From contig CALFWP010000078.1 in NCBI GenBank assembly GCA_937927905.1, positions 1-21,593 of the forward strand: DNA of 21,593 nucleotides. Reading direction: 5' to 3'. The translations under genes and the position numbers were made by a program. Source of the stretch: an uncultured Neomegalonema sp. Lineage in GTDB: Bacteria; Pseudomonadota; Alphaproteobacteria; Rhodobacterales; Rhodobacteraceae. Shown piece after piece: positions 14,048 to 21,593 of the stretch. Each line of letters starts with the position of its first letter. The stretch's first letter is position 1. A model generated the notes under the pieces. It had not been told where the DNA came from. It did no database searches and saw nothing but the letters and a program-made list of their open reading frames with translations.

Positions 14048-15889
14048 TTAATCCCCGACCGGATGGTCCGAGCGCACACGGACGTAGGAACCGGGGGCAT
14101 CCTCAATCCGGCCCAGCACGGCACCGGGATAACGGGGTGTGACCTGGGCCCCTGATTTTTTCGAAAGCCATTTATCCCAGTCCGGCCACCATGACCCCGG
14201 GGTCTCGCTGGCGTTTGCAATCCAATCCTCCACCCGCTCCGGCCATTTGGATTTTGCTATAGGGCTGGTCCAGTACTGGTATTTTACCTTATCCGGATCG
14301 GGCGGGTTGACGACACCGGCGATATGGCCGGAGCCGCCGACGACAAATCGTACGGTTGAGCCGAACTTTTTCATTGTCCGGTAAACTGATTCTGCGGGTG
14401 CGATATGATCTTCACGCGCTGCGACCGAATAAACTGGTGTTTTGATTTTCGTGATATCCAGTTGTACCCCCATCATGGATAAATTGCCGTTGGACAACGC
14501 GTTATCACGGTAAAAATCGCGCAGATAATCCACATGGCAGGTGCCGGGCATCCGGGTGGAATCCGCATTCCAGAACAAAAGGTCAAACGCGGGCGGTTCC
14601 TTACCGAGATAGTAGTTATTTACCACATAACTCCAGATCAGGTCATTGCCGCGCATCATGTTAAAGGCCTGCGCCATTTCCTGCGCACTGAGCACGCCGC
14701 CCTGTTTTTTGGCATCTCTGGACATGCGATCCAGCGATTTATCATCGACAAAAATCTTCAGGTCACCGGCCTTTTCAAAATCGGCTTGTGCCGTAAAAAA
14801 AGTTGCCGAGTGAATGCGCTTATCACCCGTTTTTGCCATATGAGCCAAGGCACAACTTTGCATGGTTCCGCCGATGCAGTAGCCGACGGTGTTGACGCTT
14901 TTCTGGCCGGTTTCCTTGAGGACCGCGTCGATAGCCTCATAGAACCCTTCCGATACATAATCCTCGAAACGGCGCTCGACGCTTCCCGACTCGGGATTGC
15001 GCCATGAGATGACAAAGACCGAATATCCCTGATTGACAAGCCAGCGGATCAGCGATTTTTTCTCGTTCAAATCGAGTATGTAAAATTTGTTGATCCAGGG
15101 CGGCGCGATCAGCAGCGGCCTTTCATAAACCGTCTCGGTGGCGGGTTTGTATTGCAAAAGTTGTATCAGATCATTCTGAAAGATCACTTTCCCGGGTGAA
15201 ACAGCAATATTTTTGCCAACCTTAAACGCATCCATATTGGTTTGACTGATGAGCAAATCCCCATCGCCGCGCTTAAGATCCCGCAGCATTTGCCGCATGC
15301 CCCGTACGACATTAGCCCCCTTTTCCTCCATGGTTGTTTTCAGGACATGCGGGTTCATTGCAAAAACGTTCGAGGGTGAGATGGCTTCGACAAACCGGTC
15401 CGTAAAAAATTCCAGCTTTGCGCGTTCGTCTTCCGGAAGTTCCGCATCCATGCGCTGAACCGTGTCCCGCATAACACTGGAGGTCAGAAGATAGGATTGT
15501 TTGAGATAGGAAAAGACCGCGTTGGACTCCCATGCTTCGTCCTGAAATCGTCTGTCATTTCCGGTGTTTTCAAGGCCTTTGACCGGCTCGGTTTTAACAC
15601 CGCCCATTTCTGCAATCATGTTCGTCCACAGCATCGCGTGCCGCGACCACATATCGATTGCGGTCTCGACAATCTGTTCAGGATGATTAGCCATTGTGTT
15701 TTGCAAGTCGGTGATCGCGGGCAGTATGTTAAAAGGATCAGCGTCAGGCGCTCCGTCATCTCCGGCATGTTTTTGCACATAAAGTGCGTATGCTTCCTGC
15801 GCGAGTCTTTGCGCCTCGGCCATATTCTCGGCCATTGTTGCCGTAACCGGCAAAGAATAATCGGTATCACCCGGGGTCGCGTCTGGCAT
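14048..15889 (-). CDS. phaC: Class I polyhydroxyalkanoate synthase PhaC
   Basis: The 613-residue protein polymerises (R)-3-hydroxyacyl-CoA into PHA granules. The catalytic triad is visible: Cys338 in the lipase-like box VGYCIGGT, Asp494 in YSVAAREDHIAP and His522 in GGSGHIAGVVNPP. The PhaC N-terminal domain (about 90-260) and the LLIAPPWINKFYILDLNE core are standard. Length and the full triad in one chain indicate class I. The ATG has AGGAA 7 nt upstream and a good TATAAT box 44-49 bp further up. No phaA, phaB, phaR, phasin or depolymerase is next to it, so synthesis of the monomer must be encoded elsewhere. It is divergent from a lipoprotein gene with 114 bp between starts. Confidence 0.96.
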   Translation of the reverse strand: MPDATPGDTDYSLPVTATMAENMAEAQRLAQEAYALYVQKHAGDDGAPDADPFNILPAITDLQNTMANHPEQIVETAIDMWSRHAMLWTNMIAEMGGVKTEPVKGLENTGNDRRFQDEAWESNAVFSYLKQSYLLTSSVMRDTVQRMDAELPEDERAKLEFFTDRFVEAISPSNVFAMNPHVLKTTMEEKGANVVRGMRQMLRDLKRGDGDLLISQTNMDAFKVGKNIAVSPGKVIFQNDLIQLLQYKPATETVYERPLLIAPPWINKFYILDLNEKKSLIRWLVNQGYSVFVISWRNPESGSVERRFEDYVSEGFYEAIDAVLKETGQKSVNTVGYCIGGTMQSCALAHMAKTGDKRIHSATFFTAQADFEKAGDLKIFVDDKSLDRMSRDAKKQGGVLSAQEMAQAFNMMRGNDLIWSYVVNNYYLGKEPPAFDLLFWNADSTRMPGTCHVDYLRDFYRDNALSNGNLSMMGVQLDITKIKTPVYSVAAREDHIAPAESVYRTMKKFGSTVRFVVGGSGHIAGVVNPPDPDKVKYQYWTSPIAKSKWPERVEDWIANASETPGSWWPDWDKWLSKKSGAQVTPRYPGAVLGRIEDAPGSYVRVRSDHPVGD

Positions 15890-15932
15890 TTTGTTTTCCT
15901 GTTTTCGTCCCGCTGGTTTTGATTTTGCCTTA

Positions 15933-15962
15933 ATTATATTGGATAAATAGTCCGATTTACCA
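15933..15962 (-). promoter_or_regulatory. Candidate phaC promoter
   Basis: On the minus strand a perfect TATAAT (15933-15938) lies 44 bp upstream of the phaC start. The best -35 candidate is TGGTAA (15957-15962) at 18 bp spacing, matching only half of the consensus. The -10 box is convincing and the -35 is weak, as is common where an activator helps. Confidence 0.35.
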
Positions 15963-16003
15963 GGCCATCCGGCTGTAGGATTTTAAAAAATTAAGAGTGT
16001 TTC

Positions 16004-16699
16004 ATGCGCTTTTTTACGTTTGTCATACTAATGCTCTTTTTCACCGGCTGCGGGAATACGATCAGCGAGCTGAATTCCCTCTCCAGCAGTTCGGATGTTG
16101 AGCATTCGGCATGGCCAAAACTTGTGGATACTCCGGTTGCCCCGGACGGGGTTTTACTTCCTGAAACCGGCGTTCAAGCCACGCAGAGGCTGAAAAACCG
16201 CACCGTTGCGGTGCAGGCGCGTTCTGCCCGTGCAGGGTCTGTCGTGTCAGTGACTGCACAATTGGACGAAAGAGGCCGTGCTAATCTGGCACGCGATACG
16301 CTAAGTAACAGAACGGCGGTTGATAGCGCCGCATTGCTGGCCCGTGCCGGAGAAATACGCAGGCGAACCGCGTTATCCGGAGCAGGATTTGCGAACGCTG
16401 ATTTAGCGGCCCGCGCTACGCGTCAGCAAAGCCGCAACAGTCTTACCGAACAGCCGGTGAATCATCGGGATTTGATAACAAAGGTGCGGGATGCGCGCAT
16501 AATGTCCTCGAAACCGGCCACGCCTTTGTCGGTTACAGCTGTCACACAACCATCCCGGCAGCCTGGTCCGGTGCAACCAATTTTTGTTGACCCTATCGTA
16601 CCGGAACCGCTGCGCGCTTTGGACGCTCCTGTTGTGAGCACAAGTTTTCAAGAGCGCGCGAGGCTGGCGCAGGAGCGGGCGAAGAAAGCCGGCTCCTGA
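16004..16699 (+). CDS. Uncharacterised lipoprotein
   Basis: I do not recognise a functional family. The 231-residue protein begins with a short signal MRFFTFVILMLFFTGCG. Cys16 in FTGC is a plausible lipobox with a Phe where Leu is more usual, and Gly at +2 favours outer-membrane sorting. The mature part starts Ser-rich (SELNSLSSSSD) and contains AWPKLVDTPVAPDGVLLP, a motif I associate from memory with alphaproteobacterial lipoproteins. The rest is rich in Ala and Arg, with probable helical stretches (LARDTLSNRTAVDSAALLAR; FQERARLAQERAKK at the end) and a Pro-rich linker near 185-205. The ATG has AAGAG about 6 nt upstream. It is divergent from phaC and convergent with msrB. Confidence 0.7.
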   Translation: MRFFTFVILMLFFTGCGNTISELNSLSSSSDVEHSAWPKLVDTPVAPDGVLLPETGVQATQRLKNRTVAVQARSARAGSVVSVTAQLDERGRANLARDTLSNRTAVDSAALLARAGEIRRRTALSGAGFANADLAARATRQQSRNSLTEQPVNHRDLITKVRDARIMSSKPATPLSVTAVTQPSRQPGPVQPIFVDPIVPEPLRALDAPVVSTSFQERARLAQERAKKAGS

Positions 16700-16733
16700 A
16701 CAATCCATACGCTAATTAACCTTGCCGTCGATA

Positions 16734-17255
16734 TCAGACGACCCGGTTTCCGGTCGGTTTGAAGGCCAGTGCGACACCATTCAGGCAGTGACGTTTGCCG
16801 GTAGGTCTCGGGCCGTCATCGAAAATATGTCCCAAATGCCCGTCACACCGCGCACAATGCACTTCGGTCCGAGGATAAACCAGGTAATAATCTATACTTG
16901 TACCGATACGATCCTCGTCGATAGCGGCCCAGAAACTCGGCCATCCCGTGCGGCTGTCATATTTTGTCTCAGACGAATAAAGGTCCAGGTCACAGCCTGC
17001 GCAATGGAAGATACCGGCTCTCTTTTCAGTGTCCAGCGGGCTGCTGAACGGGCGTTCGGTGGCCGCTTTGCGTAATACGGCAAAAGCATCCGGAGACAGG
17101 GTTTCCCGCCATTCCGCCTCGGTTTTGATCACCTTATCTGCACGCGCCGTCGTCAACGCGGTTTCAGATGTTCCGCCGTATAATTTGAAATATGCTCCGG
17201 CGGCTGTACCGATGCTTACGGCTCCGAGTCCGAATAATACGGTTCTGCGGTTCAT
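16734..17255 (-). CDS. msrB: Peptide-methionine (R)-S-oxide reductase MsrB with Tat-like signal
   Basis: The 173-residue protein reduces methionine-R-sulfoxide in proteins. Family motifs are clear: TGWPSFW (103-109), the zinc-binding pairs Cys85/Cys88 and Cys134/Cys137, and the catalytic Cys157 in GKRHCLNGVAL. The N-terminus MNRRTVLFGLGAVSIGTAAG has a twin-arginine followed by a hydrophobic stretch, so it is probably a Tat substrate or membrane-anchored in the periplasm, unlike cytosolic MsrB. No resolving Cys other than the zinc ligands is evident. The ATG has AAGGAAG 7 nt upstream, and a TATACT-like box lies about 20 nt further. It follows mutY on the same strand after 124 bp. Tat dependence is inferred from the RR motif alone. 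Confidence 0.93.
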   Translation of the reverse strand: MNRRTVLFGLGAVSIGTAAGAYFKLYGGTSETALTTARADKVIKTEAEWRETLSPDAFAVLRKAATERPFSSPLDTEKRAGIFHCAGCDLDLYSSETKYDSRTGWPSFWAAIDEDRIGTSIDYYLVYPRTEVHCARCDGHLGHIFDDGPRPTGKRHCLNGVALAFKPTGNRVV

Positions 17256-17379
17256 AGCTGCTTCCTTTGCTTTTCATTGAGTATATAGGCATGAAAAACG
17301 TGCCGGTCTGTTGATATTAAAAACGCAATTCTGTGATCGGCCTGAAATGTTTACACGGAACGCTCACAAATAAAGCCGG

Positions 17380-18462
17380 TCATAGAACTCCGCCCGCCTT
17401 GAGCACTTTTCGCATAACAGTCGGCAGTGCCTGGCCCGCCACCTCGTCTTTTGCTATCCAGGACCCGCGTGAGGGTATAGCGGCTACAGTAAAGCCGGTC
17501 GCACGCTTTACCGAGAGAATCAGGTGAAAATGCGTGAATGTGTGGCGGGCCTCTCCGCTATCTTGCCAGGGGCCTCGGAGCGGCGCGGTCTTTTCCGCTG
17601 CTGCCTCCGGCCCGCCTTCCGTCCAATCCGAACTGGGTACCTCCATCATGCCGCCAAGCAGTCCTTTTTCGGGGCGGCGGTCCAGTAAGACTGCACCGTC
17701 TTCTCGGAGTGCGATCCAGGCCGTACCATAGTGGACAGGCTTGGATTTCTTGGGGGTTTTACGGGGCAGCGTTGTTTCAATCCCGTGTTCCCTTGCTTTA
17801 CAAAGCCGCATCAGCGGACAAATGCCGCACGCCGGATTGCGGGGCGTGCATATGGTCGCCCCCAGATCCATAACCGCTTGTGCGTAATCCCCTGGGCGCT
17901 TTTCCGGTGTCAGGCTGTTTGCGTATAAATAGAGTGTTTTTTTTGCGCCGGGCAGGGGATCTTCGACGGCAAACAGGCGTGCAACCACCCGCTCAACATT
18001 CCCGTCCATCACGGTCGCGCGCCTGTCAAAGGCGATCGAGGTAATCGCGGCGGCTGTATAGGGTCCAATGCCGGGCAGTGAAAGCAGGTCCGCCTCTGTC
18101 TCCGGAAACCTGCCGCCGAAATCATGAGCGACTGTTTGCGCACATTTGTGAAGGTTGCGCGCGCGCGCATAATAGCCAAGCCCCGCCCATTCTTTGAGCA
18201 CGTCATCCAATGGTGCGTTCGCCAGGCCTGAGACCTCCGGCCAGCGCGCGGTAAAACGCTCAAAATAGGCTTTGACTGCCGCAACGGTGGTTTGTTGTAG
18301 CATAATTTCCGACAGCCACACGCGATAGGGGTCCGGAAGCACACCGTGTGCCCTGTCCGCAGGACCAATCCGCCATGGCAGATCGCGCGCATGTATGTCA
18401 TACCAGTCAAGAATTTCGGCTGCTGTCGCTTCAGGCGACAACAGTTCACGAAACTGTGCCAT
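17380..18462 (-). CDS. mutY: A/G-specific adenine DNA glycosylase MutY
   Basis: The 360-residue enzyme removes adenine mispaired with 8-oxoguanine. It has the catalytic Glu52 in WLSEIMLQQTTV, a helix-hairpin-helix LPGIGPYTAAAITSIAFD and catalytic Asp153 in TVMDGNVERVVARL. The [4Fe-4S] cluster cysteines are Cys205, 212, 215 and 221 (C-x6-C-x2-C-x5-C). A NUDIX-like C-terminal domain (about 235-360) recognises 8-oxoG. The ATG at 18462 is preferred. A TTG five codons upstream is also in frame but neither has a strong ribosome-binding site. It is divergent from the DUF721 gene with a 71-bp shared promoter region. Confidence 0.96.
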   Translation of the reverse strand: MAQFRELLSPEATAAEILDWYDIHARDLPWRIGPADRAHGVLPDPYRVWLSEIMLQQTTVAAVKAYFERFTARWPEVSGLANAPLDDVLKEWAGLGYYARARNLHKCAQTVAHDFGGRFPETEADLLSLPGIGPYTAAAITSIAFDRRATVMDGNVERVVARLFAVEDPLPGAKKTLYLYANSLTPEKRPGDYAQAVMDLGATICTPRNPACGICPLMRLCKAREHGIETTLPRKTPKKSKPVHYGTAWIALREDGAVLLDRRPEKGLLGGMMEVPSSDWTEGGPEAAAEKTAPLRGPWQDSGEARHTFTHFHLILSVKRATGFTVAAIPSRGSWIAKDEVAGQALPTVMRKVLKAGGVL

Positions 18463-18533
18463 TTTCGGTTTTACCAATCGTTAGTTCTATCGGTTAAGAT
18501 ATTCATACGGAATAAAAGCACGGCGCGGAAATT

Positions 18534-19040
18534 ATGGCTGCAAAAAAGCGATACGCAAAACGTGGATTTTCGCGATTGAGTGATCACGCGAAATATCTGA
18601 TCCGTGCGCCGCTGACAAAGCGCGGTTTTGCACAATCCCGATTGCTGACCGAATGGGATGTGGTTGTAGGGGCCGGGATTGCGTCACTGGTGCGTCCTTT
18701 GCGCCTGAGTCATGCGGCGCGTGAGGGGATGGGCGGTACACTGACACTCGGTGTAACCGGTGCGCGTGCTTTGGAAGCCCAGCACCTTGAACAAACGATT
18801 ATCGAGCGCGTGAATGCCCATTACGGATACCGGGCTGTAGCACGTATCCGCTTGTCACAGGTTGGTGCTGAGGTTTTTAACGCCGCGAAATTGAATGCAT
18901 CCGTGCACCAACCTACATCGGAACAGGAAAGGGTCGTCAGATCCGTTGTTTCCGGTGTTGCGGATGATGATCTCAGGGATGCGTTAGAGCGGCTGGGCCG
19001 CAATATCGCCGTCAAAACCACGAAAAACACTTCTATTTGA
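18534..19040 (+). CDS. DUF721 (DciA-like) protein
   Basis: The 168-residue protein has the DUF721 core: basic N-terminus, then LLTEWDVVVGAGIASLVRPL (about 38-57), and GGTLTLGVTGARALEAQHLE (about 67-86) followed by IERVNAHYGYRAVARIRL. DciA, the founding DUF721 protein with a known role, helps load the replicative helicase DnaB in bacteria that lack DnaC. The C-terminal third is polar and less conserved, ending VKTTKNTSI. The start ATG is weakly marked by GCGGA. The DsbA-like gene follows 29 bp later, so the two are probably co-transcribed. Function as a DciA equivalent is inferred from the domain. Confidence 0.85.
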   Translation: MAAKKRYAKRGFSRLSDHAKYLIRAPLTKRGFAQSRLLTEWDVVVGAGIASLVRPLRLSHAAREGMGGTLTLGVTGARALEAQHLEQTIIERVNAHYGYRAVARIRLSQVGAEVFNAAKLNASVHQPTSEQERVVRSVVSGVADDDLRDALERLGRNIAVKTTKNTSI

Positions 19041-19069
19041 AAACGAACTTACAGCAGGACAGCAGACAG

Positions 19070-19804
19070 ATGAGTAAAAAACTATTAACCGGAGGCGCAT
19101 TGGTCGCCGCATGCGCTGTCATCGGCTACACGGCGATGAGTTTTGCTACAAAATCCGATAATTCCGCCCGCGAAGCCGCGTCCTCAGCTTCCGGTGTACA
19201 GGTTGCGGATGCCAGCGGCGCTGTGGTTCCACTGTCCGAAGCGGATCCGTTGGAACCGTATGCAGGTACGATTACCGAAAGCGGCGGTTTTACCGGTGAT
19301 GTTGTTGAAGGCTCACCCGATGCAAAGGTTACGGTGATCGAATATGCTTCACTAACCTGTCCGCATTGTGCATCCTTCCACAAAACAATCTATAATCCGC
19401 TAAAGCCGGACTATATCGATAACGGAAAAATCCGTTTTATTTACCGCGACTTCCCGCTTGATAATTTTGCCCTTGCGGCCAGTGTGATTGCGCGCTGCGG
19501 TGGAGAGCGCCGGATGGTCGGACTTGTCGATCTGTTCCTGGACAAACAACCTGAATGGCGCGGTGCCGATAATATTCTTGACGAGCTGAAGCGTTTGGCA
19601 CGGCTTGGCGGCCTTGGCAGTGACCAGATCGACAAGTGCATGAGCGATCAGGCACTGGGTCAGTCTATCGTGGATCGGGCCCGCAATGGACAGGAAGTGT
19701 TTGATGTGAATTCGACGCCGACAGTTCTGATCAACGGTGAGAAATTCCGCGCAACATCGCTCGGGGCAATGCGCGAGAAACTGGACTCCCTGCTTGAAGA
19801 ATAA
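19070..19804 (+). CDS. DsbA-family thiol-disulfide oxidoreductase, membrane-anchored or exported
   Basis: The 244-residue protein has an N-terminal hydrophobic segment (KKLLTGGALVAACAVIGYTA) acting as signal or anchor, then an Ala/Ser-rich linker. A thioredoxin-fold DsbA domain follows, with Cys97-Pro-His-Cys100 in SLTCPHCASFH and the cis-Pro loop NSTPTVLING. CPHC is the active site of DsbA, which introduces disulfides into periplasmic proteins. The ATG at 19070 has AGGA 11 nt upstream. A TTG 11 codons earlier overlaps the preceding stop and is less likely. It forms a probable operon with the DUF721 gene and ends at a strong terminator. DsbC-like or reductase roles cannot be excluded. Confidence 0.93.
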   Translation: MSKKLLTGGALVAACAVIGYTAMSFATKSDNSAREAASSASGVQVADASGAVVPLSEADPLEPYAGTITESGGFTGDVVEGSPDAKVTVIEYASLTCPHCASFHKTIYNPLKPDYIDNGKIRFIYRDFPLDNFALAASVIARCGGERRMVGLVDLFLDKQPEWRGADNILDELKRLARLGGLGSDQIDKCMSDQALGQSIVDRARNGQEVFDVNSTPTVLINGEKFRATSLGAMREKLDSLLEE

Positions 19805-19855
19805 ATTTTCCGGATAGGGCTTTCAACGCAATTATCCGTAGTGCCCTTTATCAAG

Positions 19856-19883
19856 GCCGGTCCGGTTTTCGGATCGGCTTTTT
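19856..19883 (+). terminator. Intrinsic terminator after the DsbA-like gene
   Basis: GCCGGTCCG (19856-19864) pairs with CGGATCGGC (19870-19878), with one G-T wobble, around the loop GTTTT. It is followed by five T. It lies 52 nt after the DsbA-like stop and separates that operon from smc. Between stop and terminator, CGGATA (19811-19816)/TATCCG (19833-19838) forms another possible small hairpin. Confidence 0.9.
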
Positions 19884-19969
19884 AATTTTTATCAAAAGGT
19901 TACGTGGACCTTTGTGATGTTAGCTTTCTGTTCCGGTTCTCTCTTTCGCGGTGATTTCTTAACATGCCG

Positions 19970-19997
19970 TTGACACTCTGACGCAGTGCTGGATACC
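19970..19997 (+). promoter_or_regulatory. Candidate smc promoter
   Basis: A perfect TTGACA (19970-19975) is followed after 16 bp by GATACC (19992-19997), a partial -10 match. It lies 37 bp upstream of the chosen smc start and downstream of the terminator, where a promoter is expected. The -35 is strong and the -10 is weak. Confidence 0.45.
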
Positions 19998-20033
19998 GTC
20001 CGTATGCGTTGGAAGGTGTCCGGAGACGCGCCT

Positions 20034-21593
20034 GTGAAATTTACGACCCTGAGACTGTCGGGCTTTAAGTCCTTTGTCGATCCGACCGAGTTGCTGTTGC
20101 AACCGGGACTGACTGGAGTCGTAGGGCCTAATGGCTGCGGGAAATCCAATCTGCTGGAAGCGATGCGCTGGGTCATGGGGGAAAGCTCGGCAAAATCCAT
20201 GCGCGGAGAGGGTATGGATGATGTGATCTTCGCCGGAGCGTCAACCCGGCCGGCGCGTAATTTTGCCGAAGTTTCATTAATGATCGGCAATGAGGACCAG
20301 TTGGCACCGCCACAATTCGGCGGCGTTGACACTCTGGAGGTTGTGCGGCGTATCACCCGCGATGTCGGTTCCACCTATCGTGTCAACGGAAAGGAAACCC
20401 GCGCCCGCGATGTGCGGATGCTGTTTGCGGATGCCGCAAGCGGTGCGCAATCTCCGGCGCTGGTCCGTCAGGGGCGCATTGGTGAGCTGATCTCCGCCAA
20501 ACCTGCGGGACGGCGGCGCTTTCTGGAAGAGGCTGCGGGAGTGTCCGGTCTGAATGTACGGCGGCGCGAGGCGGAACTGAAACTGAAGGCGGCGGAGGAA
20601 AATCTGCTGCGGGTCGATGACGTATTGTCCCATCTTGATTCGCAAATCGGTTCATTGCGCCGTCAGGCCAGACAAGCGGAACGGTATACGCGTCTGAGCG
20701 ATGATATTGCCGAGGCTGCCGCGCTTTTGGCCTGGTTGCGTTATGCTGAAGCGGATGCGGATGCGGTGGCGGCGCAATCGGCGCTGAATGCCGCAACGTT
20801 TGCGGTTTCTAGTGCCACCGGTACTGCAGGTGAAACATCCGCAAAACGGGACGAAGCGGTTGAGGCGTTGCCGCCGCTGCGTGAAGAATCCGCTGTTGCG
20901 CAGGCTGTTTATGCGCGTTTGGCGGCGAAACGTGACGGTCTGGATGAAGATGCCGCCCGTGCCAAAGCGACTCTGGAGCGGTTGGAAAAAGATTACATCC
21001 GTATCGGTCATGATCTGGAGCGCGAGGGCGAGTTAGAGCATGACGCCACACGCGCCTTGGCGGACCTGGAAGCGGAAGAGGCCACATTACAGGGGCAGGG
21101 CATTGATGCCGCAAAGATTGCCCGGGCGAATGCTGATGCTCAGGCTGCTGCTGCGATTGTCAGCGATGCGGAGGCGTCACTGGACCGGTTATCTTCCCGC
21201 GCGGCGGCGGCGGCGGCGGAACGCAATGCGGCAGAGCGTGCAAAATCTGAGGCAGAGCGTGCTTTGGCCCGATCAATGGCCCGTCTGGAAAAAGATAAAC
21301 CGGAAAAAGATCGCCTTGAAGCTGCGATTATTGAAGCTGAAGCTTCATTTACTGCGGCGCAGGCGGCGGATAAAATGGCGCGTGCCGCGTTCACGGATGC
21401 TCCCGACCGGATCACCCGCTGCATCAGCGAGCGGGAATCGCAGGAAGAGCACGTATCCGAATCGCGTAAAACTGTTGCGACCTGCCGTGCGGCCCTGAAT
21501 GCTGTTGTGGCCGAAACCGAATCGCTCAATCGTGCTGTGGCGTCTGAGGTCACGGCCGATACAGGGGCGGCTGTGATGACACGAATGCGTGCG
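20034..21593 (+). CDS. smc: Chromosome segregation ATPase Smc, N-terminal 520 residues (partial)
   Basis: The frame runs to the window end without a stop. It opens MKFTTLRLSGFKSFVDPTEL, then the Walker A loop GPNGCGKS (31-38), KSMRGEGMDDVIFAGASTRP, ALVRQGRIGELISAKPAGRR and FLEEAAGVSGL, all standard for bacterial SMC heads. From about residue 175 it becomes an Ala/Glu/Arg-rich coiled coil. SMC dimers with ScpA/ScpB condense and segregate the chromosome. The GTG at 20034 has GGAG 9 nt upstream and gives the family's normal first residue. An in-frame ATG 10 codons earlier would add an unusual MRWKVSGDAP extension. The hinge, second coil, Walker B and C-terminus lie outside the window. Confidence 0.96.
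   Translation, partial: MKFTTLRLSGFKSFVDPTELLLQPGLTGVVGPNGCGKSNLLEAMRWVMGESSAKSMRGEGMDDVIFAGASTRPARNFAEVSLMIGNEDQLAPPQFGGVDTLEVVRRITRDVGSTYRVNGKETRARDVRMLFADAASGAQSPALVRQGRIGELISAKPAGRRRFLEEAAGVSGLNVRRREAELKLKAAEENLLRVDDVLSHLDSQIGSLRRQARQAERYTRLSDDIAEAAALLAWLRYAEADADAVAAQSALNAATFAVSSATGTAGETSAKRDEAVEALPPLREESAVAQAVYARLAAKRDGLDEDAARAKATLERLEKDYIRIGHDLEREGELEHDATRALADLEAEEATLQGQGIDAAKIARANADAQAAAAIVSDAEASLDRLSSRAAAAAAERNAAERAKSEAERALARSMARLEKDKPEKDRLEAAIIEAEASFTAAQAADKMARAAFTDAPDRITRCISERESQEEHVSESRKTVATCRAALNAVVAETESLNRAVASEVTADTGAAVMTRMRA

Noticed and set aside
13951..14220. 89-codon minus-strand frame spanning the phaC 3' end and the following gap
   Set aside because: It overlaps the well-supported PhaC C-terminus in another frame, has no ribosome-binding site and resembles no family.
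19037..19069. TTG start for the DsbA-like protein
   Set aside because: It overlaps the DUF721 stop and adds a polar segment before the signal/anchor. The ATG at 19070 has an AGGA site and places the hydrophobic segment at the N-terminus.
20004..20033. Upstream in-frame ATG as the smc start
   Set aside because: It adds ten residues unlike the family N-terminus, while the GTG at 20034 has a well-placed GGAG and gives the standard first residues.
1..21593. CRISPR arrays, tRNA or rRNA genes, prophage or defence genes
   Set aside because: No regularly spaced repeats, tRNA-like cloverleaf, rRNA sequence or recognisable phage or defence protein was found on either strand.

Overview
The window looks like a chromosomal segment of an alphaproteobacterium, most likely Rhodobacterales or a close relative. 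This is inferred from the proteins. The Smc N-terminus is of the rhodobacterial type, and the mutY / DUF721 / DsbA-like / smc block is a familiar alphaproteobacterial arrangement. A class I PHA synthase, a GlxA-type AraC regulator and an orphan BMP-family binding protein also fit. Base composition is moderately GC-rich and coding density is high, with no intergenic gap over about 275 bp.

Region 1 (1-900) is insertion-sequence debris. The left end of an IS3-family element (5' end of orfA, minus strand) abuts a 5'-truncated IS1-like transposase that keeps its DDE catalytic domain and its probable right end. Region 2 (1037-6201) holds a long fused HyuA/HyuB protein of the ATP-dependent 5-oxoprolinase type. 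It is convergent with an EamA/DMT transporter, which is divergent from an AhpD/carboxymuconolactone decarboxylase-like protein carrying a CxxC motif.

Region 3 (6202-10993, plus strand) starts with a 273-bp AT-rich leader containing a terminator-like hairpin. It is followed by a YrbG-type Ca2+/Na+ antiporter and NhaA 33 bp apart (a probable cation-homeostasis operon), then an agmatinase-family ureohydrolase and a secreted BMP-family binding protein with no ABC permease or ATPase beside it. A strong terminator sits at 11014-11047.

Region 4 (11046-15889, minus strand) holds a FAH-family hydrolase with a TTG start, an exported trypsin-like serine protease, a GlxA-type regulator and phaC. A 25-bp perfect dyad lies between plausible -35 and -10 boxes just upstream of the protease. 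Its 20-bp spacer resembles MerR-family-regulated promoters.

Region 5 (16004-21593) has an unrecognised lipoprotein, a Tat-type MsrB, mutY, and a divergent DUF721 / DsbA-like pair. These are followed by a terminator, a candidate promoter and the first 520 codons of smc. The themes are redox and protein repair (MsrB, DsbA-like, AhpD-like, MutY), cation homeostasis, nitrogen compound use (5-oxoprolinase, ureohydrolase) and carbon storage (PhaC).

Most genes belong to well-known families. I see no CRISPR array, RNA gene, phage module or clear defence system, and no convincing wholly new system. The best leads are the protease operator, the antiporter leader, the orphan BMP protein beside the ureohydrolase, and the uncharacterised lipoprotein.
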